From positions 4,254,679 to 4,318,678 of the forward strand of contig NC_081337.1 of the NCBI RefSeq assembly GCF_022539665.2: a stretch of DNA of 64,000 nt, written 5' to 3'. Source of the DNA: Daphnia carinata. Taxonomy: Eukaryota; Arthropoda; Branchiopoda; Diplostraca; Daphniidae. Under the pieces are notes generated by a model. That model worked only from the letters and a program-made list of their open reading frames with translations. It searched no databases and had not been told where the DNA came from. The translations under genes and the position numbers were made by a program. Of the stretch, positions 22,801 through 36,300 are shown piece after piece. How positions within the stretch are numbered: the first letter of the stretch is position 1; the number at the start of each line of letters is the position of its first letter.

Positions 22801-25800
22801 AAATCGCAATGAAAAAACCGGTCTCATAGTTGAAATGCGTCCTCAGAAACAACATCAACCAAGACATCTGTTTCTTGAAAGGGACCCAGAAGAAAAACGT
22901 GCACACCTTAACCATGTTTTATCCTTTTAAATCGAATTCATATTTAAATGCCTGTCCGATTTAATGTTTAACTGGAGTCAGGGATTCGTTTAGCTTCGCA
23001 TGCCTGCGGGGGTTGATGCCTAAGGCGCTCTTAAGGATTAGCCTACACCTTCGCCAAAAACTTGAATGAAAAATGAACGATGCACGCTCTCCCGGATAGC
23101 TTTCAATCCGATGAAACTTTCATGATGTGTTATTCGCCCCAACAATACAGGTCGTTGCGGACTTCTATATAGCAAACGAATATGTTGGTTATCAAGGCAA
23201 GCAGACTTTCGCTGCAAGCTCTAAAGACATTTGCATTAGTAATCACACCGAATACGTTGGCCAAAAGATACGACTTTCACTCTTTTTTCTTTTTGTTTCT
23301 TGACTTTCATAAGCCATTTCAGTGCCCCCCCCCCCCTTTTTTTTTAGTATCACTGTTAATATTCATTCATGCACGTATCTTTTTCTTTTCCCGCCCTCCG
23401 GATAGTAATATTATCTTAGACTCTTCGGCGTCTATATACTCTTTCGGAGACGGGGGGTATATAATAATCTTCTTTACGCACATTTCCCTCCTAACAAGCG
23501 TTTCGTCTTGCTTATTCTGCTTTAAAAAAATGTTGGATAAAAATAGAAGACGATCTATACAGAGCTTTTTTTTTTGTATTTGTTCCAAAGCAAAGGAAAC
23601 TGGTTTCGGGTGGGAAAGCGATACAGTTCTAAGGTTAGTGTGACCATTGCGGAGGCGATAACACAAACCCCCGTCACAGTGAACTAGATATACAGTTTGT
23701 TCGATGCGGCTCTCTTGTTTTATTTTTTCTAAATTTGAAAGCGATTCGTGGGGTACACATCGGGTGTTGAGTAACAACCATAGCAGGAAGCATGATGCAA
23801 GTCAATTGTTTTAAACTACAACCATTTCGTTCTGGCTTTTTGTGATGATGCTGCGTGGGCGTCCTGACGCTTGGTTGGATTGCTTTGGTAACACCAAAAG
23901 ACGAACAGTCAAACAATATAAAACACAATCTTGATTTGAGAGCTACATATCGATTGGCTACAATGACTTAACAGTTGAAAGACAGTGAGGAATCGTGTTG
24001 CTACACACTCTTGCCTTCAGGCTGACATCGCCCTTCTTTTATAGCCTATGGACTGTGAACCGTAGACTGATGCTATGCACTCAAATACAAGAGGCTCGAC
24101 TTGCAGCTCGTTGCTGATAGTCTGAAGGCCTTATTTTTCAAGCTGGGAGTTCGTTTCCTGGAAGTTTCTTTCGTTGAAATTTCGGTTTCATCATGTAAAC
24201 TGATACAAGTTATGGGTTGTGACATGCAACAACAGGACAATGTACAAGAACCAACAAAGACAAACACGTTTTTTTTTTGTGTGTGTTCTGTTTAAATCGA
24301 ACATTTAAAAAAGAAAAGAAAGCTTACCCCCATTGACTTCATCGTTCGATCAGCTGTTCGCAAGTCAATAATGCGCTTAGGTGTTACGAGTAAAAAAGGC
24401 TAAAGGAAGTTTGAGAACAGCCTATAAGCTGAAAGGAAAGAAGGGTGATAACAAGACGTTTCAACGTCGCATGTTGAACGTTAGTTTATTGGGTACGCGA
24501 ACTAAAGACTGGTAGTTTCAAAGGCATTAAATTGTAAGCGCCTTTTGTCTACAGGTGATGGATAATAAAAAACATATTTTTAGTTCTTTTTTTGTTTCGT
24601 TTTGTTTTTGGTTGCTTTTGCCCGCTTTTGTTTGTTTTATAGTACTTGGCCAGGCCGTTGGGTACGTCGCCATTTAGAATCAAAAAGATTATCGTTAACG
24701 GCTTGGTCGCTACTACCGAGTATAAGGATATAATATCTAAAGGCAAACCGTTCTAGCGAAAACGACCAGCAGCCTAAAACGAGCTTACACAGACTTAAAC
24801 AGCGTGACAGCATCAGCAATTGGCTATAGGGGTATAAAGCCTGCTCGCATCAAGATTCATGAATCTACAACGAGGAAGACCAGTACAGCATTTCACCGCA
24901 CATCTGTGAAAAACCTCCCGTTTTTTACGACTTTTTTTTGTTGTTGTTGTTCTTTTTAGTTCGTGTTGTTTTTTTTTTAGAATAATGTCGTTGTTATTTT
25001 CAAACGTCCGCTATAAGCCTGCTTTCTGAGCCTCTTACTGTTTTTTTCTCAAGGATCATGCATAATGTGATCCATGCGTCTTATGGTTTGTGAAAAGTTC
25101 ATCGAGTCCAGATTGCTTTCGTGTACCTTGCGAAAAGGCTTTCGGGGTTATAATGTGAACATCCATTCAGACATTGTGTTTGTGTGTGCATTGTGTCTAA
25201 CATTTTACGAGAACCCATTTGACGGCTTCCCTTGTTTGGTACGTACCCAAGCTGATGGCACTCGTGTTAATCACAGACTTCCGCGCCAATAATTAAATAT
25301 ATCCAGCATGTGGACGACCACTCAAAAGGCTGCAATTTTTTTCTTAAATTACTGGCCAAGATTAATTCCAACTTGGGAGACTGCAATTTGTAAGTATTTA
25401 CGTGCATCGCGTTTAATGGCTAGAATCACGTGCGGGACGTGAAAGTTCTTGTGAAGGAACTCAATGCAAAGCTAAAGTCATCGATCACGTTCCGGTACAA
25501 TATACAGCAGACGAAATTCTTGGAACGTATCGTGATAATATTATAATCTCGCGCGCGACAGCCTTTCAATGGAAATGTGACTAAGACCTATCCAGACATA
25601 ACCTACAGGCAACAAAATTTCCATTTCAATTTTGTTAGACGGTAGCAAACTGTACTATTTACGGCTCCCCAATGCGTTACGTTTAACCTAATTGTTTTCA
25701 AAATGAATCGGTTCTCAATTACGGGTGGAGCGATTTTTTTAAATTGAAAACTTTATGTCTTATTCAAGTTCCAAATATAATACGATCCAGTACGTAGCTT

Positions 25801-28800
25801 TTGATCGGCCATTTGAATTGAACGACGGTCCGTTAACTCACATCCGTCAAGCCCTTAATCAACAATGCCGTCGTTGTTTAGGCGTATGAAAAGATGACGC
25901 ACGTTCCTCACACAATGTCTCGGTCCTGATCAGATAGTTTCAAATAGAAGTGCATGTTTTTGACGTCACTTTATCCTATAGACTGATGAGAAACGGTGCC
26001 GATTACCTTTGTTTTTCTTCCGCTTTATCAGAGCTCACGTACTCGCCCGTATTGACGGCATCGAAAAATCTTGACGTCTTTCACTCTAGACTGTGCTACG
26101 CATAAGACTTCGTCATTGGCAAGTAGGTCGTTGAAAAATGCTGAGTCATTTGATTCTCCGACGGATCTAATGGGTAGCAACGAGCAAAACACATGTGCTT
26201 TGATTTTCGTCAGCTATTTATCTTTAATAAAAGCCAACTGATTTATGTTATTGTTGTATCAATAAAAAATCACCAACGATTATTATTATTTTTTTTTAAT
26301 GCCTTAAGAATTCCAGAGACACAAGGCAAAATAACACAACAGTTCTGCGAAAAAAACCGAAACAATCAACCTCGTCTTTTCTTCAGAACGGCCCATCTCC
26401 CCCCTTAAAAAAACCCAAAGGCGAGGCGGAGTTGTGGATTACGGGCGCACTGATAATAAACAAACGTAAAGATAAAAAGTATAGCATGAATTATTCACAC
26501 GTCACGATAACGTTTATGTTTGTTTTCTGTGTGATTTAAATAGAAACTATTTTCTTGGAAGTGAAACATCAAGCCAGACGGTTATCTTATTCAATTGAAT
26601 GGGAAGAATAAAACAGCTTAACGTGAAAAGACTTTCTTTTATAGCGAAAAACCTTGTACAACCTGTATCGAAAGTCAACACAAGAAGAACTGTTTTGAAC
26701 AAATAATAATAATAATAGCAAAAATATTTGAAGAAACAAACAAAAAGCATGTGTGGTGCAATTGTCCGGGAGGGATGAAGCAACACAATTTTTCTTTTTT
26801 TTTTGTTTCCCATTTGGCTTCGTAGCTGTCTCCGACTATAAGTTTAAAATAATGGGCACGACGCTCGGGACACGATACGAGGTTAAACGGAAGCCGCAAT
26901 TCTGTAATGCGGGACCTCCCGGTTGGCTAACTTTCAATGGAACGCAATGATTTTCTTTTCTTTCTTTTTTTTTTTTTTTCAACCGAGAAAATGGCCGTGA
27001 CGGAAATTGGGTTTATGCCGTTGCCATTATACTTGTCCGGCACGCACGTAGGCATCCTATATAGAAGCATGTCGACTATCGTTAAGTGTCAAATTTTCAA
27101 AAGAGTCCCCTCGCAAAATCAAAACTTTGGGTTTTCTTCGTTTGGCTGTACCGAATTCCACTTTTCCAATGTACTTCGTAACCACGAAGTTTGTCGTGAA
27201 AGGCGAATTCCAGACACAATTAATTTTATTGTTTTTCAAATTCGATAGCAAAGCTTTTCAGTGTTTTTTTTTTTTTTTTTGTAAGTTGACTACAAAGGAA
27301 TAGTATTGCAATTAGCATGATGACAGCACGGAGCAGTAGACCAGCATTTAAACACAAGGAATGTTTTGGGAGATGAAATTGCCTCGTACATCGAATTCAT
27401 ATGACTCTCTTTTTGAATTCATGTCTTGCTCAAAACAATGACTTCATCCGTTCACGTCGTGGCGTTGATTGCCAATTAATCTCGTGGCTACAAATCTTTG
27501 AATTGTTGTTATTGTTATTATTATTGTTATTCTGCACGCTTGTCGACGTTTCTATGTTATCGTTTGTGTACTAACGAGTCGTCTAGCCGATGAAGCAACA
27601 AGCAGGTCCGTCGCAACAGGCGATATATCCGCCGATCGCGTCAGGTTTCACTCGCCGGATATGCATACGTGACTCTATGGCTTAGAGCTGGAGTGCCTTC
27701 TCTTTTTTTTTACTACCCGCATTTGATACCCTGACAGCCGTTAGACGTTCAGCCGGTCCACGGACGCACGAGGTTATTTCGTCATATGCACATTGAGTAT
27801 TCAGTCGAAGCGGGCTCGCCCCTTAAAATGAACCGTCTAAAGCCTTTTCCTTGGCAAACAAAAAATGATGCGCACGTATTGCTTTGTTTGTGTAACGTGT
27901 CTGTGTTCCAAAACAAGTCAACAAAATAGAATAAAAAAAAAAAATGTGCTACGCGTCGATCCATTTTTTGCCCTATGCCGCGTAGTTCATCGTCAACAAA
28001 TAGGAAAGGTCACTGACGTCAATGCGCCTATCGACCTATGAATCGAAAAATCCCACAGTTTTCGCCGCTACATGGACGGACTGTCGTCTCGAAATGTTGC
28101 GCTAGCTATGGTCGTCTGACACAACTAGTCTACGTGACGGCTGCATTTGGTGGATAGGGTCGATGTCAAGTCTATTGGTCACGTCAAATGATTTGACTAA
28201 ATCGGCCCTACACCACTGTTGCTTCTAAGTCACTTAGAAGCGCAATGCGGATATTTGACTCTAGTCAGTGAAAGTTCGTTTCGTTCTACCCATTAGGGAC
28301 GACCGTATTTTCGTTCCTAATCAAGCATTAACTGACATCGCCAACGCTTTGACACCAGAAAAAAGGAAAGAAATCTAATCGTTGATACTTTTCTACGCAG
28401 TTGGGCGGTCTAATTCACAACACACTCCGCATCTTGTGTGGTAGCACCGTAGCAGAACCCGAGCCTTTTGGCAGAATGCATGAATGATATCGAATGTGAA
28501 CTCAAGGTTAACCCATTTTCGAGCTATACTACTTCAAACGACAAACTGCTGATTTTTAGTACACAGCGGCTATATTTCGGTACGGGATATAACTCTAAAG
28601 CGACTTCTGTACGCCTTACAACCTTCAAGTAACCCCAACCGAAAGTTAAAAATAGTTTAAGGGATACATGAATCGGATTGAAGAGGGTCTTGTCCCGTTT
28701 ACCTTTTTTTTTGTACAAAAAAACAATTAACTTTTCAGTTTTGATTTAAAGTTATTTTGGCCCGAAGCTCAGACAATTTGTTTTGTACAAAAACAAAAGA

Positions 28801-31800
28801 AATGGCAAAGAGTTTTAACGAATTCGGTCAAAAAAGTGAAAATATAATGGGGCGGGACGACACACGTGTCTTCTTGATGCCCTTTCGTGGCACCAATGGC
28901 ACTCGTGCTTCTCTTGCCAAGTTTAGCGGGCATTTCATGGTGCGATTCGCTACGTCACGGAAATGCATCGACACATTTATTACATGCACATTAAACATAT
29001 GCCACGTTGGCCCGCCATCGAGCTTCCCATTTCCGGGCAACCCCAGTTTTAGCAAATGATATAAATAAAAGAAAATATATAATAATTCTATCGTTTAAAA
29101 AGCTTAATAGACACTTGAATGACACGAAGTAATTTATTGATATTGCTTTCTATCTGCCCGCATGTTATTTTAGATTTTTCTTTTAAAAGATAAGATAAAG
29201 TATGCAAACGTTGAGCTCTGTGACCGGTTGCCAAATCGATCTGTTACAAGCAAGGCAGGAATGGTATCGGAAGAGTATGAGCAAGTTTTAAAGCATTTTT
29301 CTTAATGAGCGACTCAAGTAAGTAAAAGTTGGGAGAGGAAAAAAAATTCAGCTCGGTCGTGTTTCGTTGATGATATGCGAGCAGTCGACGACCTCGCCGA
29401 CCTCCTTGTCTTTCCGGTAAAATACTCTAAAGTCTGTTATATAGGATTGCCTAATCGCTGTCTGTTTCTGTCGCAATTGCTTACATTCTCGGAAAAACGG
29501 ATAGCCACACGCAATACGCTTCACATTAATATTTATATATACGTACACTCTATGTCATGTAGATCCCTAGTGACGTACGTTTTATCAAGTTCCCCCATAT
29601 ACTTGAGACAGTAGAACATCTAGTATAAATAACATTCAAATGGGGGTGTTCGAAACTGAAAGAAGAAAAAATGATTCCTAGTCTACGTTGCCTCGTTCTC
29701 TTGACTCTGTTATGTAACATGGCTTTTTGAAAAAAAAAAAAAAAAAAATCTATTAAGTTATATACGATACAGCGCAACGTCAATGCCATCTTAGTTCATT
29801 TTTATTCGTTCACGGTGTGTGTGCTGATAGCCCGTCGCTTGCCAGTAATATTCGTCACGGTCATCCGGTACGGCTGGTGTGGCCCCACTGAGACGATGAA
29901 AGGTTTTAATGGAACGCTTGCAACTGTCGCTATAATTCCATTAGGTCTTTCATTTTTTTAAATATATATATCCTACGAGACGTGGCGTAGGTGTATATTC
30001 TTTTTGCCAGGGTTTTGTGAAGTGTGTATTTATTTGATTTCAAAACATGAACCGCTTAGTCGTCTACGATTGAATTGTATTAGACGTTCCATGCATGAAA
30101 AGTTTTTGGGAAATATCATTTTAATACGTCAGCAATAATAAGAAAGATATATCAATCAGTGGAGAGGAATGAAGGTGAGTGGGGTCGGCTTACGCTTCGT
30201 TTTCATGAGATCATTGTGTCTGAAAAAGCTCATTTGCTGTAGCTTTAGCTCTTGATTGCAGTATTGCGTAGTACACTAAATCTGTATAGATTATTCATTC
30301 CTAGTCACCCACTAATCCCCTGAAAGAGTGCTACTGAACTGTGCAACAGACTAAAGATAACAATATATTTACTATTCGCTACAATATGCAAATTCAACCG
30401 ACCATCTAAACAACACCCTTGCCGTTCACAGACACCAACTTCCATTCATTCAATAAACGATTATTCGCTTTTTCTTCCGGTCCACTTTTGATGCATTGGC
30501 ACATTACTTCATCACGAAAGGATGTCGTCGTTGAGGTAAATGGAACGCAGCTTATCAAAACAAACCGACTAGCACACGGGAAAGTTTTGAAAATCGGTTG
30601 GGACGCCGAACGACCTCACGACGGACAACAGATCGGGGTATGTGTGTAGATTGTCTCTTTTCTACTCGTTGGCCCGCCATCGTGTCTAGACTCGGTTCCT
30701 CCCGCCGTTTTTTTTCAAGTCTGAACTCGCTTACGTGAGCGAAAGAAACCAAAGGGGAGTGATAGAGGGGAGGCAGAGGGAGGTTTCGATCAGTTCTTTC
30801 TGGTCAACCCACAGGGTCGTAGCACCCGACGAGTGACCAAAGTCTGCACTTTCCAGTCGTTTTGCTTTTTTTTGCTACTCGTGCTTTCACGCTCATGCTT
30901 ACGTACATGTATATACTGATGCGCATTTGGCCATTTGACTTAGTTTTCTATTACCGTTTGCGTTGCATCAACCCCATTTTGGCATCTTCAGACCTTTGAG
31001 CTTGTTCTTTTTTTACTGTAATATTGACAATAAACTAATGCACTGTCATAATAATGATTTCTCATTTCGAAACAAAATTTTGCTAAGTTTGCTTAATTTG
31101 CAATGGCGTTCACAAAAATAATGGCTATATCCCCTTATTGTTTCCATGACATTCTTGCGACGCCGACACGTCTGCAGGCTATTTCATTTATAGAGACACT
31201 TGCCCCACTCTGTCAGGCGTCCTTCTAAATATACAAAGGAATTCCCGTCAATGTCAAACAGGATAAAATTACGTACACACTTAATGGATTGGACAAGTTC
31301 AGTTAAAACAAAGACGTCTCCGGTTGTATGGATATTTTCGAGAAAGGCAAAGTACAGGCAAAATGACAGCGTAGTATTTCATTAAAAAAAAGAAAGAAAT
31401 ACTAAACACCGTATAGAATGTGAGAAGGTTAAACGCGATCAAAAATTACGCAAACCTCAGACTGCGGATTGATCAATACATATTGCAACAACTGCAACAT
31501 ATTTCTGATCAAACTTTCTTATGCTAAATTTATATTGATATTCCCAAAAGGAGTTTGCCGACATCGTTTGCATTTCTCGACAATCAATGGAACCCTAATT
31601 ATTTTAACGGTTGAAATTGAGCTGCTTTCTCGTCGTCAGTTTTTTGTTGCACCACCAACCAATTCTTCTCTACGATTGGGAATCCTGTTGTGATCGGTTA
31701 TGAGAAAACGTCATTCCCAAATTCGCTTTAAGCAAATGTATTTTGCTTGAATAAATTCTTTTCTCCTTGTAACATGCAAATAACAGGGAGAAAATTGGCT

Positions 31801-32239
31801 GTTCAGTAAAGTCTAGACATTTTCTTAATAAAATAAGGAAACTGAATTTGTCACGTGAAATAAAAGACGACCAGTTCTGTACTTTGACCTGCATGAAACC
31901 GAATATCCGATTAATATGCAAGTATTTAGTTACAAATGATTCTATTATTATATTAATCTGCTGCGTACATAAAGCTATAGAACATATTATAGCTCGACGT
32001 CTCGGGTTTGAACGAGATCTATTTAGACCATGCAACTATTGCAGACCACCAAAGTGTTGTGATTATAAACGATCAGTATTTAGCTTTTCGCATCACCCGA
32101 TCACTTCATTTTTTTTTCCTAATTTGTTTACGCAAGTTACTGGGGTTATTATCATCGAGTTATTTCATTGGGTTTTAACGAATGTGAACGTTGCCCATTG
32201 CAATAACTTTTCTTTTTTTTTTTTTTTTTTTTTTTTTAC
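19831..32239. other. Gene-poor region
   Basis: About 12 kb with no gene I can support. It holds long A/T runs (20056-20118), a C run near 23325, short AAT/TTA microsatellites (26704, 27511), a perfect 21-base palindrome at 28221-28241 and scattered open frames of 60-150 codons that overlap homopolymers and lack domains or splice sites. Regulatory sequence for the neighbouring genes may be present but cannot be identified from sequence alone. Confidence 0.5.
28221..28241. repeat. Perfect 21-base palindrome
   Basis: GCTTCTAAGT C ACTTAGAAGC: ten-base arms around a single base. It could be a dimeric protein-binding site or chance; nothing nearby decides this. Confidence 0.5.
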
Positions 32240-32351
32240 CTTTAGCTTATAGTCCATATGATAGGCGTGTCCACCTACACCAGACAGGCTAATATCATAT
32301 GTACTTTCGGAATATACAGACAATCTCCAAACTGTGCCAGACAGGAGAGAT
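32240..32351 (-). CDS. Possible coding exon, hemicentin/VWA-associated beta-sandwich-like
   Basis: On the minus strand a frame runs from an acceptor (cactcgtcaag) to a donor (AAG then GTAAAA). It reads SLLSGTVWRLSVYSES, then TYDISLSGVGGHAYHMDYKL. The pattern G-x-W-x-(L/I)-x-V-x-S-x-S-x-(Y)-x-(I/V)-x-(L/V)-x-G recalls the beta-rich segment that follows VWA domains in hemicentin-like proteins. About 400 bases upstream on the same strand, an ATG at 32758 opens a signal-peptide-like segment (MPFILPVMWLCVLVLASL), which might be the first exon of a small secreted protein. No other exons were found. The family suggestion is weak. Confidence 0.3.
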
Positions 32352-32759
32352 CTTGACGAGTGCAATGAAAACATATAGTCGTGTACTGTACAGTGAACGG
32401 AAGCAATATGGAACAGACTCACGTTCACATTGTATAAAGCACTCGAGACATGGTTGAAACGTTGAGTCGAGACGCTTGAGACTTTTTTATTGGTCTCTTA
32501 TTCGAACAATAAAAAAGCCTCGCGTGACCAGATAAGGGCGGAAGAATCATACAAGGCAAAAAGGTCACTAGCCGGCCTCTCTTTATAGGGCACCTCCGAC
32601 GGATGTCGAGCGTATCGTTTCCTTCTTTCTATGCTGCCCGGTTCAAATGAATGTCTGATTCCAGTTGCATTTTTTTTTCTTTTTGACAGACGTCGCGCCG
32701 TCGGCAGGGAAGCCAGTACGAGTACGCAGAGCCACATTACTGGTAAAATGAACGGCAAT

Positions 32760-35129
32760 GCATCATTGCTGTCGGCGATTAAGTGATTTAGTTTCTACTT
32801 TTGATCTATTCCCGATCCTCGGGCAAAATTACACATCCTGAAGGTCAGTTTCAAGCGTCCGTTTTCCTATCTAGTGGCATAACGAGCGACGGAGTGACGC
32901 CCCCGGATCAATCGATCTATCCATCTTCTCTAAGTTTTCCAACGGCTTACTTTATTTCCTATCATTAAATACCTGTTTTCATAGTTTAAAATGAATGAAA
33001 ACTCACAGCCAACTTTAAAGTGCATTATATTTAAAAATAGATAAACTTTGGCTTGCCAACACTTTGTGTTAAAAAGTTAGAATTTTGTTCTAAGTTGTTT
33101 ATCTGGAGCAACTTGAAATGTGAACTTCGTCGTTCTATGGCACAGCGTAATATCCGTAACAGCCAGGTCGCCTATAGGGCTGTGTCTCGGCTAAAGATTG
33201 CCGTTTCACATTTCCAATGACGCTGCTTTATTATTCATGTATCGTGCACCGCTCTGTTCAAAGACAGTTTTGTATTGACACCAATGCAACACAATCTATG
33301 CAGCTGATAAACACCACCAGAATACTTCTCTGTTTATAAAATGTTTATTTTTACATTGGATTGCGGCCATGGACGATTGTAGCCCTACTGGCGCTAAGGC
33401 ACAAGTTTACGTAATAATAATATCACGATAAACAACTGGGCCTTCTCATGGCCGGTTGTCTAAGAGAGGCGTTTCGGAAAGCTAGGAGAGCAGTTCGCCG
33501 AGCAGCAGGGTGTAGGTTCAGTTTTCTCTAGTTACTGGCCCCATAAGCTGTGGACGGCCAGTACACTCTCTAGTGTCGGTCGCTTTAAGCAGGTGAAATC
33601 CAATTCGTGGACTATGGCCATGTTGTCATGTAACACATAACATCGTAGTTCTGGAGACCGAGAAAACTGATGCCGGAAAGAATGTCAGAGTCGCCTGCGT
33701 GGGAAGCTCTCTAGGGAATCTCACCGTATGTTGTAGCATAAAACGATATTACATGTTATCATTTTTCGAAGTTTTTTTGAAATAATAAATTGTATCGCGT
33801 TCTAGTACAAGAGTTTTGTAAGCAATCACCACGGGAAACGTCTAGTGTTGCTATGATATTGGCCAGTGCCAGTAAATCCAACTAAGACTGAATAGAGAGG
33901 CAAGTGTTATCAGCTGATGTAATAAAGGTGATCATATAGTACAGCAATACGATCTCCATCGCACACAGATCCGGAAGGATACTATCCATTCAAGTGCTCA
34001 GCGCAAACCCTTTTTTTTTAATTGAGCCAAGATCCCGAATTTCCGATGCTAGCGCGAAATTATGAAGATTGACTTGTTTGATATTAGGAAGTGAAAACCA
34101 GCAGACTCTTGTGCTTGAAAATCCATTGGGCTTAGAAGCAGTAGTCGTTCGTTCGTGCGTCGCATCCCATGTATCCTCTATATTTAACATGGCGAAGATA
34201 TAGAAGTTCGCCGGTTTTGCTTTCCCAAGGCTAAGCGAAGCTTGAAAATTTTAAAATTTTATTGGCAATAAATTAATAGTTGTTTTGCCTCCCACTTTAT
34301 CTTAAAATATTTCGTTCATTCACGCACGCAGTCAAAGGACAGATCCAACTGAGCATTATTTCATTCAGCTATATTTTGGTAAATTTTTATTTTTTGTTTA
34401 GTCTTGTATGAGCTGTTTATCCCAGCATACCACGTTTTAGCTGATAGTCAGCACTAAAGCATTTAAGGAACTATAACAACAAATAAATTAATTTAAAAAA
34501 AAAAGAACTTTCTGGAGACTTACGTAAAGCTGGGCTATTGAATTTATTAGTTTGGAAATGAACGAAAACACGTAAAACGAAAAAAAAACAGCTGCGTAAT
34601 CAAATTTAGTTTATACATTTTATTTACGCGATTGTTGAATTACGATATCTTGTGGCGCAAGGGTCACTTGAGCGTCATGTCCACATGCAATAAATCTTCG
34701 GCGCTATGCTGATTGCCAATAACTAGGAACGGGCACTAGTTTCCAAATCCGAATTTCCTTTTTATACAAAACAAGCTTTTAGGTTCCATTTTTTCATAGT
34801 CAGCAAAGAGCCCTCCGCTTTAATTTTGATATGTCAATGACGACCAGTGTGTTGTACTTATGATTTATACCACCCCTCCCCCCTAAAAAAAAAAAAAATA
34901 AAAACACAGACATTTGTAAAGTGATTAGAAAAATGATAGATATATTGAAGTCAAACCATCAACTCAAAATTCAAAAATGTGGTTTGAATATAACGACGAG
35001 GTCAACTAGTTTAAAAACATCTGGCTACAAAAGAGGAAATACTTGATTTACATACATGACTACGGACGAGCTGTATAGGTAACGATGAAATGCTTGTTTG
35101 CTTTATTTCTGCAGTCATTCGATTCACCA
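32760..35129. other. Intergenic stretch
   Basis: AT-rich with no supported gene. A polyadenylation signal for the downstream minus-strand chitin-binding gene lies at its right edge (about 35102-35107). Confidence 0.5.
35102..35107 (-). terminator. Polyadenylation signal of the chitin-binding protein gene
   Basis: AATAAA on the minus strand about 25 bases past the TGA stop at 35132-35130, implying a very short 3' untranslated region. Confidence 0.45.
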
Positions 35130-36300
35130 TCAGTCTTCTTCGCCGTAATATTTTTCACAACCTCTGACGTTCTGAGGGCTATCGCAAAACCCATTTGCAG
35201 GATTGAAGACGTTGCCGTGTTCGCATCCGCCCAGACGTGGATAGCCGTTCTTCAGACATTTGAAAAAATAGCGACAATCATCTGGTTTGGGGAAGCGCAA
35301 ATGATCGCCGAACGTCAGCAGTGTTGCATTGGTAATTGGCGGGCAGGTGAAGCCTAAAACTTCTTCTGGCATGCATCCTGGACGTTGAGCTTCATCGGGG
35401 AATTCACACACTCCCATCTGCGACTCACCGCATGAGGATAGTACAAGATTCGAATAATTAAAACAAATGGCGAGTAATCATACCTTGTTGTCGTAGATGA
35501 GACCAGCTGGACAGGTGATGAGTAGAGGGATACCCATACGGCAATAGTAGTATTGGTCGCAAAACTCGGTGTGAGGATAGAGCCCGTTAAGGCGCGGACA
35601 GTTGCCCGAACCTTTTGGCGGTTGCAGACGTTCACGTCCGGCACAATTAACTCGCTGTGGCATATCACAGAGATCTTTTTGTTTGTTTGTTTAAATTTAA
35701 AAAAAATCAGCGAATTAGACCAAAACATGTTTTTAAATGCCTTGCATAATTTTTTTTTCCTCATGTAAGTTAGAAAATTGGGGGATGGGGTTTCGAAAGC
35801 GAAATATGATGTGGCAAACCTTACATTTTTGTATTAAAAGAGATCAAATTTCTGACTAACCTCCATACACAAGGCCGTCCTCGCAGAGCTCGAAGCTCAT
35901 CTGACCACCTTCACATTTAATATAAGCGTCGCATTGCCCGCTAGCTAAATCCACCATAGTATAGGGACGCCGGCTCATTTCGCACTTGTTACTAGCGTCG
36001 CTATTTTCATCGAACGGGTCCCTTAATGTAAGAGATGCTCCATCTAAAAAAAAAAAAGTAAATTATAATAAGACTACCAAACAATGAAATATGAACATGC
36101 CTGCGCCCTGATCATTAATTTAACACAATCAACCAGGAGACAAACAACATGAACAACACATAATTCTTCTTGTTCCTTCTCAGTCGACTATCGCGCGTGC
36201 ACCGTCGATGCCATAGTCCGTGCTAGAAAATGAAATAAAATAACTTACAGATGGAAGACAAGACGGCGAGCAAAACGACTAAGATGAATGAAGATGTCAT
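35130..36300 (-). CDS. Cuticular protein with three chitin-binding type-2 domains (CPAP3/obstructor-like)
   Basis: Four exons join in frame: 36300-36249, 36043-35861, 35650-35484 and 35417-35130, giving 229 residues. Residues 1-17 are a signal peptide (MTSSFILVVLLAVLSSI). Three chitin-binding type-2 (peritrophin A, CBM14) domains follow at about residues 38-81, 96-149 and 159-222, each with six cysteines and the aromatic Y-x-x-C core (CDAYIKC, CDQYYYC, CRYFFKC). The order, spacing and the NCAGRERLQPP linker match arthropod CPAP3/obstructor proteins, which are secreted into the procuticle and bind and organise chitin. The length is typical of that family. Exon 3 uses an acceptor at CGAG, four bases past a more canonical CACAG that would bring an immediate stop. 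Which obstructor class it belongs to cannot be settled here. Confidence 0.85.

Noticed and set aside
23182-23777. Overlapping frames of 136-153 codons on both strands
   Set aside because: They cross C and T homopolymer runs and have no splice context or domain.
30206-30230. A match to the 5' end of the bantam microRNA (tgagatcattgtg)
   Set aside because: Only about the first 13 bases resemble bantam; the rest differs, and neither flank contains a complementary arm to form a precursor hairpin.
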